Notes: generated by a model not told the origin, from the letters alone. Positions 33,373 to 41,943 are shown, numbered from the stretch's first letter. The stretch is DNA of 64,000 nucleotides from JAEUJM01 sp044221555 (GCA_044221555.1 JBGAOY010000004.1:310001-374000); one strand, 5' to 3'. Translations and numbers: made by a program.

Positions 33373-33747
33373 TCAGTCCTGCGTGAGGTGCTCGGCGGCG
33401 ACGGCGCCGCCGGCGGCGGCGGCGGCCGCGAGCAGCAGGACGGCGAAGCGGCCCCGGGGCGCGAGCGCGCGGTAGCCCAGAAGGGTGGCCGCGGCATCGA
33501 CACCGTCGGCCGCGGCGCCGTAGCGGGCCCACGGCACCGGATCCTCACCGCGCCCCAGTGCCCGCAGCGTGCCCAGCCCGAGCGCGAGATCGCGGATGCC
33601 GAGCGCCCGCAGGAACACCTTGGTGGCGGGCCGCGCCGCCTCGGGCCCCGCCCAACTGCGGGCGGCCAGGGCGGGTGCGACGAGCAGAGCGGTCCCCACG
33701 GCGACCCGGCCGGCAGCCAGGCTCCGTACCAGCTGGCGATAGTCCAT
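33373..33747 (-). CDS. small membrane protein (DUF4267-like)
   Basis: A 124-residue protein with three or four hydrophobic segments: QLVRSLAAGRVAVGTALLVAPALAA, KVFLRALGIRDLALGLGTLRAL and FAVLLLAAAAAAGGAVAAEH. The GIRDLALG motif is seen in DUF4267-type membrane proteins. The function is unknown. It is convergent with the MDMPI gene across a 160-nt gap without features and divergent from the zinc-ribbon membrane protein. Confidence 0.6.
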   Translation of the reverse strand: MDYRQLVRSLAAGRVAVGTALLVAPALAARSWAGPEAARPATKVFLRALGIRDLALGLGTLRALGRGEDPVPWARYGAAADGVDAAATLLGYRALAPRGRFAVLLLAAAAAAGGAVAAEHLTQD

Positions 33748-33839
33748 CGCCGCAGTCTGGCAGGTGGCTCGTTGCACACGGTCACGTGGGCGGTGCGAGA
33801 CTCGCGTCGTCCCCATCCGACGTGACGAGGAGGCCGCCC

Positions 33840-34811
33840 GTGGCCGAGGCGTGCAGCAACTGCGGCATCGAGTTGCCCGACGGGGCGGGGTTCTGCGCCG
33901 AGTGCGGCGCTGCCGCGCCCGCCTCGGTGGCGCCGGTGCCACCGCCGCAACCGTGGCCGTCGTCACCCCCCGACCAGCCGCCCACGCCCTCGGAGATGCC
34001 GCCCCTCGCGCCCGTGGCAGCCGCGGCCGATCAGCCGCCTCTCCCGCCGGCGCCGGCGCCGGCGCCGCTGATGGATGCTCGGTTCCCGCCGAAGCCGGCC
34101 GCTGGGCCCGACGCGTTCCCGCTCACCGTGTCGGGGGAATCCCACGGGCCTCCCTCGAAGCCGTCGGCCGATCCGGGGTGGTATCCCGGCGCACAGCCGG
34201 AGGAGTCGGGGGCCGGGTCGTGGCCGGGGACGGCTCCCGTGGGCCCGCCGCCCGTCCCGCAGTGGGCCACGCTGCCTTCGCCTCCGGGCGCCGCGGGCGC
34301 CTACGCCGGGGTCGAGGGCGCTGGTGCGGTGGTCCCGACCCCGCCGTCGGCCACGGCCGGCGCGCCGCGCAACACGGTGGCCGGCGCGCTGGGCGTGTTG
34401 GGGGCGCTCCTGCTCGGGGTCTCGTCGTTCCTCGCGTGGGCCGAGGTCACGCTGTCGGTCGTCACCGAACGCACCCAGACGGTCACCGGCTGGGACTGGT
34501 TCGACAACGGCATCGACACGGGCCCCGTGTTCGCGCTGCTGGCCCTGGCGGCGGCGGGGTTGGCCGGCCTGGTGCTGGCCCAGGTCACCCCGCTCGCCAT
34601 CCGCATCATCGTGGTGGCCGTCGGCGGCCTCAGCCTGGGCCTCGCCGCCTTCGCCATCAGCGACATCCTGGGCCGCAAGAGCGACCTGCGAGCAGTGGGC
34701 CAGGTCGACGTCACCCTGCAGTACGGCATCTGGTTGCTGGTGATCGGCGCCCTGCTGATCCTCGTGTCGGGCCTGGTGGCCGAGACCAGACACGGGCCCG
34801 CGCCGGCGTAA
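33840..34811 (+). CDS. zinc-ribbon, proline-rich membrane protein
   Basis: A 323-residue protein. It has an N-terminal zinc ribbon (CSNCGIELPDGAGFCAECG), a long Pro/Ala/Gly-rich cytoplasmic linker (about residues 30-175) that includes a DPGWYPG motif of the short DUF2510-like type, and then four transmembrane helices (NTVAGALGVLGALLLGVSSFL; VFALLALAAAGLAGLVLA; IIVVAVGGLSLGLAAFAI; YGIWLLVIGALLILVSGLV). The GTG is selected because GAGGAGG lies 6 nt upstream. The function is unknown. It resembles the 18569 protein in its first half only. Confidence 0.7.
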   Translation: MAEACSNCGIELPDGAGFCAECGAAAPASVAPVPPPQPWPSSPPDQPPTPSEMPPLAPVAAAADQPPLPPAPAPAPLMDARFPPKPAAGPDAFPLTVSGESHGPPSKPSADPGWYPGAQPEESGAGSWPGTAPVGPPPVPQWATLPSPPGAAGAYAGVEGAGAVVPTPPSATAGAPRNTVAGALGVLGALLLGVSSFLAWAEVTLSVVTERTQTVTGWDWFDNGIDTGPVFALLALAAAGLAGLVLAQVTPLAIRIIVVAVGGLSLGLAAFAISDILGRKSDLRAVGQVDVTLQYGIWLLVIGALLILVSGLVAETRHGPAPA

Positions 34812-34838
34812 GGGTGTGTCGCCGGCGGCGCCCTCGGC

Positions 34839-34844
34839 TAGAGT
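34839..34844 (+). promoter_or_regulatory. -10 box (TAGAGT) of tRNA-Val
   Basis: TAGAGT ends 11 nt before the tRNA 5' end, matching the spacing at the other two tRNA genes. Confidence 0.5.
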
Positions 34845-34855
34845 CGCCGGTTCCG

Positions 34856-34929
34856 GGGCCGTTGGCGCAGTCTGGTAGCGCACCTGCATGACGCGCAGGG
34901 GGTCACAGGTTCAAGTCCTGTACGGCCCA
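34856..34929 (+). tRNA. tRNA-Val (anticodon GAC)
   Basis: The acceptor stem is GGGCCGT with ACGGCCC and discriminator A. The D arm is GCGCAGTCTGGTAGCGC. The anticodon stem CCTGC/GCAGG has loop ATGACGC, giving GAC, and the T arm is ACAGGTTCAAGTCCTGT. CCA is not encoded (CCC follows). Confidence 0.88.
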
Positions 34930-34934
34930 CCCGA

Positions 34935-34981
34935 GAAACCCCAGGTCAGGGGCGTATTCCCGCTACCGGCCTTGGGGTTTC
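34935..34981 (+). terminator. possible terminator hairpin after tRNA-Val
   Basis: GAAACCCC (34935-34942) pairs with GGGGTTTC (34974-34981), and the stem can extend by CC/GG around a bulge. A 31-nt loop and the absence of a T run make it tentative. Confidence 0.4.
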
Positions 34982-34994
34982 GCCGCGCTCGGGG

Positions 34995-35094
34995 GGCGGT
35001 GACCGCCAGGATGTGTGTGCGGGTTCGGCGCACGCCGCGGCTCCCGTTCCCCTCCGCGGTGACGCTACTCGTTGCTCAGGTGGTGGTGAGGGCG
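34995..35094. repeat. 100-bp direct repeat, copy 1 (downstream of RCC1 gene)
   Basis: About 94 percent identical to 39162-39261 (four mismatches and two single-base indels). Read on the minus strand it contains the last codons and stop of the RCC1 gene. A 50-nt spacer with a degraded ribosome-binding site follows, then the first codons of a lost second gene: RRTRTHILA follows, but the ATG has become GCG. Confidence 0.9.
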
Positions 35095-38000
35095 GCGTTG
35101 GTGGTGGTGGTGGTGCCGGCGGTGATGGTAATGGGGTCGGAGGTGGGGTAGTCGGTCTTGTTGTCCCAGTATTCCTGGGTGTGGCCGTGGTTGGGGTCGA
35201 CGAAGGTGATGCGGTAGCTGGCGGGGGAGAGGCCGTTGATGGTGTAGGTGCCGTCGGGTGCGGTGGCGGCGCCGCCGACGATGTGACCGGTGGTGGTGAT
35301 GGCTATTACCCACACGCCGGCGATGGGATCGCCGGAGGGGTCGTCGGTGACGGTGCCGGCGATGGTGCCGGTGGTGGGGGTGAGGTCGGCGTCGACCACG
35401 GAGGGGGCGGTGGCGGTGTCGGCGGTGGCGATGGCGGTGTAGGGGTGGTCGTGGTGCCATTCCATGGCGTGGCGGCCGGTGGGGTCGACGAACTCGAGCT
35501 TGTGGGTGCCCGGGTCGAGCGCGATGTCGTAGGTGCCGTCGCTGAGAGTCCTGGCGGCGCGGGCGAAGCTGTAGTCGGCGGCGCGCAGGGCGACGGCCCA
35601 CACGCCCGCGAGGGGTTGGCCGGAAACGGCGTCGGTGACGGCGCCGGTGAGCGAAGCGCCTGTCCCGGGCGGGGTGACGGGGGTGAGGTCGGCGTCGCCT
35701 TCGGCGACGGTGCCGGCGGCGATGTTGTGGGCGGTGGCGGTGTTGGTGCCCGCCGCGTCGTCGAAGAACTCGGGGGCATGGGCGCCGGTGGGGTCGAACA
35801 GCACCTGGTAGTGCGCTCCGGGTGAGAGGCCGCCGAGGGTGTAGGTGCCGTCGGTGCCGGTGGTCGTGCCTCGTTCGGGGGCGGAGGTGGCGCCGGACAG
35901 CGAGAAGGTGGCGATGCCCTGGAGGGGGGTGCCGGTGCCGGCCTGGGTGACGGTCCCCGCGATGGTGCCCGCGGTGGGGACCATGGACGGCGCGACGACG
36001 GTGAGTTCGTCGTCGTTGACCGTGACCGTGGAGGGCAGGGGGGTGCCGTGGAACCCCGAGGTGTGGTTCCCGTCGGATGAGACCAGGAACAGCAGGTAGT
36101 CACCGGGGGGCACGACCGCGAGGAACCCGCCCGACGGGTTGGCCACCACCCCCGCCACGGTGGAGTAGTCGGCGAGGGACACCACCGCGACGGCCGCGTT
36201 CGCCACCCCGAGGCCCGACCCGGCCTCGCGTACCACCCCGGTGATCCCGGACGGGCCCGACCCCAGATCCACCGGCGGCAGGTTGTCGCCCATCTCGAAC
36301 GGCTCGTCACCGCGGCTCTCGGTGTCACCCTGACCCAGTTGGCCAAAGGCGTTGTGACCCCAGCACTTGACCGTCGAGTCGTCGAGCAGCGCACAGGTGG
36401 CGTTGCTCCCCGTGGCGATGTCAGTCGCGGTGCGTCCGGTGCCGAGGTCGACGATGGGCAGGGCGTCGCCCATCTCGCCGGGGCCGTCGCCTCGGTTCTG
36501 GGTGGCGCCGAGCCCGGTCTCCCCGGACGCGTTTCGTCCCCAGCACTTGACGGTGTCGTCGTCGAGCAGTGCGCAGGAGTGTTGGGCTCCGGCCGCGAGG
36601 GCGGTGGCGGTGCGTCCGGTGCCGAGGTCGACGGTGGGGAGGTCGTCGCCCATCTCGCCGGGGCCGTCGCCTCGGCTCTGGGTGTCGCCGAGGCCGAGCT
36701 GCCCGACGTCGTTGTGGCCCCAGCACTTCACTGTGGCGTCGTCGAGGAGGGCACAGGTGCGGCGCCAGTCGACCGCGAGGTTGGTGGCGGTGCGGCCGGT
36801 GCCGAGGTCGACGGTGGGGAGGTCGTCGCCCATCTCGCCGGGCTGGTCGCCCCGGTCGGCGGTGTTGCCGAGGCCGAGCTGCCCGTACTCGTTCTCGCCC
36901 CAGCACTTGACTGCGCCGTCGTCGAGGATGGCGCAGGTGTGCCGCTCACCGGCGACCACTTGCGTGGCGGTGCGGCCGGTGCCGAGGTCGACGGTGGGGA
37001 GGTCGTCGCCCATCTCGCCGGGCTGGTTGCCCCGGTCGGCGGTGTCGGCGAGCCCGAGTTGCCCCTCACTGTTGCGTCCCCAGCACTTGACCGTGCCGTT
37101 GTCGAGCAGGGCGCAGCTGTGGTTCTCACCGGAGGTGACCTGGGTGGCGCTGCGACCGGTCCCGAGATCGACCGCAAGCAGGTTGTCGCCCATCGCGCCG
37201 GGGGCCAGGCCTCGCGAGTCGGTGTCGCCCTGGCCCAGCTGACCGTTGTGGTTGCGTCCCCAGCACTTGACGGTGGCGTCGTCCAACACCGCACAGGTGT
37301 GCCACTCACCGGCGGCCACCTGGGTGGCGGTGCGACCGGACCCGAGGTCGACGAAAGCGAGAGCGTCACCCATCTCGCCGGGCCCGTCTCCCCGGGATTC
37401 GCCGTCCTCGAGGCCGAGCGCACCGAACAGGTTGTCGCCCCAGCACTTCACGTGGCCGCCCTGGAGAATCGCGCACAGGTGCGTCCACCCGGTCGACATC
37501 TCGATGGCCGGTGGTTCGACCTGGCGGGCCCGCACGGTCACCGCAGCTCCGTTGGACGCCACGGGCACGGTCTGATCGTGGTCGGCGGTGGCGACGATCG
37601 TGAGCTCGCCCACGTCGGCGCTGGTGGTGAACCGGGTGCAGGGATAGGTGACCGAGCCCCCCGGGGCGACCGCGGTCAGTGTCCGGGCGCAGTCAGGCGC
37701 GACCGGGTCGGTCACCACGACATCGGCGGAAGCGTCGCCCAGGTTGGTGACCCGGAGACGCAGCGGGATCGGGTCGCCAGCGGCGACCGACGCCGGCGGC
37801 GTCTGCCAGACGGCCAGCGACCCGTCAGGATGGACCGCCACCACGGGGAGGTGGTCGCCCATCTCGCCGGGGTGGTCGCCTCGGTTCTGGGTGTCGCCGA
37901 GGCCGAGTTGCCCGCGGAAGTTGTAGCCCCAGCACCTGACGGTGGCGTTGTCGAGGATGGCGCAGGTGTGCCGGTAGCCGGCGGCGAGGTGGGTGGCGGT

Positions 38001-39200
38001 GCGGCCGGCGCCGAGATCGACCGTGGGCAGGTCGTCGCCCATCTCGCCGGGGTGGCTGCCTCGGGATCCGGTGTCGCCGAGGCCGAGTTGGCCGGAGGTG
38101 TTCGCACCCCAACACTTCACGCTGGCGTTGTTCAGGACGGCGCACGTGTGCTCACCAGCCGCCGTGATCGCGGTGGCGGTGCGGCCGCTGCCGAGGTTGA
38201 CGGCGGGCAGGTTGTCGCCCATGTCAGCAGCGTGGCTGCCGCGACCGATGCTGTCGCCGAGCCCGAGTCGACCGGCCGCGCCGGAGCCCCAACACTTCAC
38301 GCTGGCGTTGTCCAGGACGGCGCACGTGTGCTCACCAGCCGCCGTGATCGCGGTGGCGGTGCGGCCGCTGCCGAGGTCGACGGCGGGCAGGTTGTCGCCC
38401 ATGTCAGCAGCGTGGCTGCCGCGAGCGGTGGTGTCGCCGAGGCCGAGTTGGCCGGAGAAGTTGTTGCCCCAGCACTTGACGGTGCCGTTGTCGAGGATGG
38501 CGCAGGTGTGCCGATGGCCGGCGGCGAGGTGGGTGGCGGTGCGTCCGGTGCCGAGGTCGATGCCGGGGAGGTCGTCGCCCACCTCATGCGGCTCGTCGCC
38601 GCGGCTCTCGGCGTCTCCCAGGCCGAGCTGGCCGTCCTGATTCCATCCCCAGCACTTGACGGTGCCGTTGTCGAGGATGGCGCAGGTGTGGCGTTCGCCG
38701 GCGGCGAGGTTGGTGGCGGTGCGGCCGGTGCCGAGGTCGACGGTGGGGAGGTCGTCGCCCATCTCGTTGGGTTCGTCGCCGCGGTCTCGGGTGTTCCCGA
38801 GACCGAGCTGCCCCGCGGAGTTGTCGCCCCAGCACCGGATCGTGCCGACCGCCGTCAGGGCGCATGTGTGCGCCTCGCCCGCGGCAAGGGCGATCGCGCT
38901 GCCGTCGGTGCCGAGGTCGACCAGCGCCAGGTCGGCAGCCATCTCGTTCGGGCCGTCACCCCGGTTGGCGGTGTGACCCAGCCCGAGCTGGCCCGACTCC
39001 CCGTAGCCCCAGCACTTCACTCCGCCGTTGCCGACGATCGCGCACGTGTGCCAGAAGCCGGCGACCACCTGGCTCGCCTCGTAGGTGGCCGGCTCGAGGC
39101 TGAACGCGGGCTCGGTGGCCGCAGGGCTGGTCGGCGCGACGGCGAGCACGCCCACCACGAGGGCGGTTGCCGCCAGGATGTGTGTGCGGGTTCGGCGCAC
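35076..39200 (-). CDS. secreted RCC1-repeat protein, two seven-bladed propellers
   Basis: A 1374-residue exported protein. The signal peptide (1-28) is followed by seven RCC1 blades whose HTCA motifs fall at residues 51, 111, 171, 231, 291, 351 and 411. An Ig/DUF11-like domain occupies about 465-570, a second set of seven blades has motifs at 574, 634, 694, 754, 814, 874 and 934, and four carboxypeptidase-regulatory-like modules run from about 990 to 1374. Every blade is exactly 60 residues and has two Cys (HTCA and KCWG), probably one disulfide per blade. AGGGGAAGGGAG before the ATG is the ribosome-binding site. No enzymatic motif is seen. The protein is likely surface-located and binds proteins or sugars. 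Confidence 0.9.
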   Translation of the reverse strand: MRRTRTHILAATALVVGVLAVAPTSPAATEPAFSLEPATYEASQVVAGFWHTCAIVGNGGVKCWGYGESGQLGLGHTANRGDGPNEMAADLALVDLGTDGSAIALAAGEAHTCALTAVGTIRCWGDNSAGQLGLGNTRDRGDEPNEMGDDLPTVDLGTGRTATNLAAGERHTCAILDNGTVKCWGWNQDGQLGLGDAESRGDEPHEVGDDLPGIDLGTGRTATHLAAGHRHTCAILDNGTVKCWGNNFSGQLGLGDTTARGSHAADMGDNLPAVDLGSGRTATAITAAGEHTCAVLDNASVKCWGSGAAGRLGLGDSIGRGSHAADMGDNLPAVNLGSGRTATAITAAGEHTCAVLNNASVKCWGANTSGQLGLGDTGSRGSHPGEMGDDLPTVDLGAGRTATHLAAGYRHTCAILDNATVRCWGYNFRGQLGLGDTQNRGDHPGEMGDHLPVVAVHPDGSLAVWQTPPASVAAGDPIPLRLRVTNLGDASADVVVTDPVAPDCARTLTAVAPGGSVTYPCTRFTTSADVGELTIVATADHDQTVPVASNGAAVTVRARQVEPPAIEMSTGWTHLCAILQGGHVKCWGDNLFGALGLEDGESRGDGPGEMGDALAFVDLGSGRTATQVAAGEWHTCAVLDDATVKCWGRNHNGQLGQGDTDSRGLAPGAMGDNLLAVDLGTGRSATQVTSGENHSCALLDNGTVKCWGRNSEGQLGLADTADRGNQPGEMGDDLPTVDLGTGRTATQVVAGERHTCAILDDGAVKCWGENEYGQLGLGNTADRGDQPGEMGDDLPTVDLGTGRTATNLAVDWRRTCALLDDATVKCWGHNDVGQLGLGDTQSRGDGPGEMGDDLPTVDLGTGRTATALAAGAQHSCALLDDDTVKCWGRNASGETGLGATQNRGDGPGEMGDALPIVDLGTGRTATDIATGSNATCALLDDSTVKCWGHNAFGQLGQGDTESRGDEPFEMGDNLPPVDLGSGPSGITGVVREAGSGLGVANAAVAVVSLADYSTVAGVVANPSGGFLAVVPPGDYLLFLVSSDGNHTSGFHGTPLPSTVTVNDDELTVVAPSMVPTAGTIAGTVTQAGTGTPLQGIATFSLSGATSAPERGTTTGTDGTYTLGGLSPGAHYQVLFDPTGAHAPEFFDDAAGTNTATAHNIAAGTVAEGDADLTPVTPPGTGASLTGAVTDAVSGQPLAGVWAVALRAADYSFARAARTLSDGTYDIALDPGTHKLEFVDPTGRHAMEWHHDHPYTAIATADTATAPSVVDADLTPTTGTIAGTVTDDPSGDPIAGVWVIAITTTGHIVGGAATAPDGTYTINGLSPASYRITFVDPNHGHTQEYWDNKTDYPTSDPITITAGTTTTTNAALTTT
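38107..38424. repeat. near-identical adjacent blades in the RCC1 gene
   Basis: Positions 38107-38244 and 38287-38424 match at 136 of 138 bases with a 180-nt offset, far closer than any other blade pair in the gene. This marks a recent duplication or gene conversion. Confidence 0.85.
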
Positions 39201-39261
39201 GCCATGGCTCCCTTCCCCTCCGCGGTGACGCTACTCGTTGCCTCAGGTGGTGGTGAGGGCG
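39162..39261. repeat. 100-bp direct repeat, copy 2 (start of RCC1 gene)
   Basis: On the minus strand this copy reads: an ALTTT-stop C-terminal end of a gene that is otherwise missing, a 50-nt spacer with AGGGGAAGGGAG, the ATG of the RCC1 gene and its first 13 codons. It matches copy 1 at 34995. The two copies look like the junctions of a former tandem gene array. Confidence 0.9.
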
Positions 39262-39526
39262 ACGCCGACGGTGACAGGTCTCCGGTCCGCCCGGCCCCGC
39301 TCGGGGCCGTGACGGCGGCCTGGTTCAGCCGGCGAGGGTGGGGGAGGAGGGCAGCGCCGGCGCCGGACGGGTCACGGCGACCGGCGATCCGACGATCCGA
39401 CGATCCGACGATCTGGAGCAATCGTGCGGTGCTCGACGGTGGGATCAGTTCGCTGCCGGGTCCCGGCGGGGGGGGGGCGGGGCAACTCATTTGCCCCCGC
39501 GGCGCGCCGGCGAGCACGGTGCGGGG
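39262..39526. other. intergenic region, no gene seen
   Basis: Apart from the end of the direct repeat, this stretch holds an 8-nt tandem repeat (CGATCCGA, three and a half copies from 39385) and a run of nine G near 39470. No coding frame is convincing. It should contain the RCC1 promoter on the minus strand, and CACGGT at 39515 could be a weak -10 for the thioesterase gene. Confidence 0.4.
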
Positions 39527-40396
39527 ATGGCGAACCCGTTCCTCGACGGCACGAGGGTCGAGCGCGAGGGTGAGGGGCGGTACCGGGGGGCGATCTCCGA
39601 CGACTGGGTGCTGCGGCCCCTGCCCCAGGGCGGCATCGTCACTGCGATCGCGGTTCGGGCCATGCAGGCCGAGCTCGACCACCCCGAGCAGCGCCTGCGC
39701 ACCCTGCACACCAGCTTCGTGGGGCAGGTGGCGGCGGGGGCGGTCGAGGTCGAGGTGGAGGTGCTGCGGCGAGGCCGGTCGATGTCGCATGCCCGGGCCG
39801 AGGTCCGCAACGCCGGCGCCGAGCGCGGTCACCTCACCACGGCGATCTTCGGAGCGGAGCGCCGCGGCTTCCACTTCACCGACCTCGAGGCGCCGGCGGA
39901 CCGCCCGGCGCCGGCCGAGTGCCGCTCGTTCCGGGAACCACCGCCCCCCGGCGTCGAGCCCTTCCCGCCGATGGCCTTCTGGGACCACCTGGTGGAGGGC
40001 CGGGCCATCGTCGGCCATGCGCCCTGGGAGGAGTACGTCCCCGATCGGGCCGAGCACGTGAAGTGGGTGCGCTTCGACGATCCGCCCCACCTCGACGACG
40101 GCTCCCTCGACCCGCTGGGGCTGCCCGTCCTCGTCGACACCATGCCCGGGGCCGTGGCCGAGAAGCTGGGCCCGGGGGTGCGGGAGTGGTTCGCGCCGAG
40201 CGTCGACCTGACCCTGCACGTGCTGGAGGAGTGGCGCTCGCCGTGGCTGCTGGCCCACAACCGGGCGCGCCATGCCGGCGAGGGCTATGCCTCGGCCGAC
40301 ATGGCGCTCTGGGACTGCGGTGAGGACGGCACCGACGAGCCTCGCCTCGTCGCCTACGGCACCCAGGTGTTCCTCTTCAGCTTCCCGCCCGGCTGA
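39527..40396 (+). CDS. acyl-CoA thioesterase, TesB-like double hotdog
   Basis: A 289-residue protein with two hotdog-fold halves. The first half has GRYRGAISDDWVLRPLPQGGIVTAIAVRAM and the segment LRTLHTSFVGQVAAGAVEVEVEVLRRGRSMSHARAEV, typical of the 4HBT_3/TesB-like family. The second half ends in YASADMALWDCGEDGT and LVAYGTQVFLFSFP. It should hydrolyse acyl-CoA thioesters; the chain specificity is unknown. ATG at 39527 is chosen because homology begins at MANPFLDGTR. It converges with trpB2, with 27 nt between stops. Confidence 0.85.
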   Translation: MANPFLDGTRVEREGEGRYRGAISDDWVLRPLPQGGIVTAIAVRAMQAELDHPEQRLRTLHTSFVGQVAAGAVEVEVEVLRRGRSMSHARAEVRNAGAERGHLTTAIFGAERRGFHFTDLEAPADRPAPAECRSFREPPPPGVEPFPPMAFWDHLVEGRAIVGHAPWEEYVPDRAEHVKWVRFDDPPHLDDGSLDPLGLPVLVDTMPGAVAEKLGPGVREWFAPSVDLTLHVLEEWRSPWLLAHNRARHAGEGYASADMALWDCGEDGTDEPRLVAYGTQVFLFSFPPG

Positions 40397-40423
40397 CGCC
40401 GGACGGCGACGGCGCCGGCCCGC

Positions 40424-41797
40424 CTACCCGACCGAGGGCAGGGTGACCAGGCCGGCGGCGAGACGGTCCTCGGTGACGTCCTCGTCGACCATGCGGCCCC
40501 CGAGGTAGTCGTCGTAGGCCGCCAGGTCGAAGTGGCCGTGGCCGCACAGCGCGGTGAGGATCACGGTCTCCTCACCGGTCTCCTTGGCCCTCTGGGCCTC
40601 CCGGATGGCGGCGGCGATGGCGTGGGTCGGCTCGGGCGCCGGGACGATGCCCTCGGTGCGGGCGAACTGCACGCCCGCCGCGAAGCACTCCGTCTGGGCG
40701 ATGGCCGTGGCGTCGATGAGGCCGAGCTCGTAGATGTGGCTCAGCAGCGGCGACATGCCGTGGTAGCGGAGGCCGCCGGCGTGGATCGGGTCGGGAACGA
40801 AGTCGTGGCCGAGGGTGTGCATCTTCATGAGCGGGGTGAGCCCGGCGCTGTCGCCGAAGTCGTACTCGTACACGCCACGGGTGAGCGAGGGGCACGAGGC
40901 GGGTTCGACGGCACGGATCGTCGGCGCCATGTTCCCCGCCAGCTTCTCGCGCAGGAACGGGAAGGCCAGGCCCCCGAAGTTCGAGCCGCCGCCGGTGCAA
41001 CCCACGATCACGTCGGGGCCGGACTCGCCCGCCTTGGCCATCTGGAGGAGGGCCTCCTCGCCGATGACGGTCTGGTGCAGCAGCACGTGGTTGAGCACGC
41101 TGCCCAGCGAGTAGCGGATCTCCTCGTCCTGTGCGGCGACCTCGACCGCCTCGGAGATGGCGATGCCGAGCGAGCCGGGGTGGTGCGGGTCCTCGGCGAG
41201 GTAGCGGCGGCCGGCGTCGGTGAGCGACGACGGCGAGCGGTGCACCTGGGCGCCGAAGGCCTCGATCATGAGGCGGCGGTACGGCTTCTGGTCGTAGCTG
41301 GCCCCGACCTGCCAGACCTCGCACTCCATGTCGAACAGGGCGCAGGCGAAGGCAAGGGCCGTGCCCCACTGGCCAGCGCCGGTCTCGGTGGTCAGCTTCC
41401 GGATGCCCGCTTTGGCGTTGTAGTACGCCTGCGGCACCGCGGTGTTCGGCTTGTGGCTGCCGGCGGGGCTGACGCCCTCGTACTTGTAGTAGATGCGCGC
41501 CGGCGTCCCGAGGGCCTGCTCCAGGCGGTGGGCCCGGAAGAGCGGACTGGGCCGCCACAGGCGGTAGACGTCCTGCACCGCCCCCGGGATCTCGATGAAC
41601 CGCTCGGTCGAGACCTCCTGGAGGATGAGGTCCATCGGGAACAGCGGGGCGAAGTCGTCGGGACCCGCGGGCTCGAGCGTGCCCGGGTGCAGCGCCGGCG
41701 GCGGCGGGCTGGGCAGATCGGGGACGATGTTGTACCAGGCGGTCGGCATCTCCGACTCGTCCAGGACGAACTTGTGCTGGCGAACGGTCTCGTCCAC
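40424..41797 (-). CDS. TrpB2-type tryptophan synthase beta-like PLP enzyme
   Basis: A 457-residue fold-type II PLP enzyme of the TrpB2 subgroup. The PLP Lys is in AGSHKPNTAVPQAYYN, the phosphate-binding Gly loop is VGCTGGGSNFGGLAFPF, and TETGAGQWGTALAFAC is the conserved substrate loop. TrpB2 enzymes make tryptophan from indole and serine but often stand apart from trpA, as here, or use O-phosphoserine. No trp genes are adjacent. GTG at 41797 is chosen because AAGGAG lies 8 nt upstream. The extended N-terminal region (MPTAWYNIVPDLP) is normal for TrpB2. Confidence 0.93.
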   Translation of the reverse strand: MDETVRQHKFVLDESEMPTAWYNIVPDLPSPPPPALHPGTLEPAGPDDFAPLFPMDLILQEVSTERFIEIPGAVQDVYRLWRPSPLFRAHRLEQALGTPARIYYKYEGVSPAGSHKPNTAVPQAYYNAKAGIRKLTTETGAGQWGTALAFACALFDMECEVWQVGASYDQKPYRRLMIEAFGAQVHRSPSSLTDAGRRYLAEDPHHPGSLGIAISEAVEVAAQDEEIRYSLGSVLNHVLLHQTVIGEEALLQMAKAGESGPDVIVGCTGGGSNFGGLAFPFLREKLAGNMAPTIRAVEPASCPSLTRGVYEYDFGDSAGLTPLMKMHTLGHDFVPDPIHAGGLRYHGMSPLLSHIYELGLIDATAIAQTECFAAGVQFARTEGIVPAPEPTHAIAAAIREAQRAKETGEETVILTALCGHGHFDLAAYDDYLGGRMVDEDVTEDRLAAGLVTLPSVG

Positions 41798-41943
41798 GGC
41801 GGTGGCTCCTTGCGTTGCGTTGTCAGCGCCGGTCGGCCCGGCGGCGCAACAACGGTAGCCACCCGCTAGGGCGCGCCCGTCCGGCCGAGGGCCTCGTCGA
41901 CGTCCGGCGTTCGACCGATCGGAGGGCCCGGCGACTCGCTCGG

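Noticed and set aside
34935..34994. Phage or integrative-element attachment site at the 3' end of tRNA-Val.
   Set aside because: No integrase gene and no second copy of the tRNA end are visible. The inverted repeat fits a terminator, and the nearby direct repeat belongs to the RCC1 locus.
34995..39261. Transposon bounded by 100-bp direct repeats.
   Set aside because: There is no transposase, no terminal inverted repeats and no target duplication. Both repeats decode as gene-end/gene-start junctions.
39385..39416. 8-nt tandem repeat CGATCCGA as a regulatory array.
   Set aside because: Only three and a half copies with no spacing relation to a start codon; it could be chance or slippage.
36339..40061. 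A 1240-codon open frame on the plus strand opposite the RCC1 gene.
   Set aside because: It is the antisense of 14 exact-length GC-rich repeats, has repetitive composition and no start signal. The minus strand has a signal peptide, RCC1 motifs and a ribosome-binding site.
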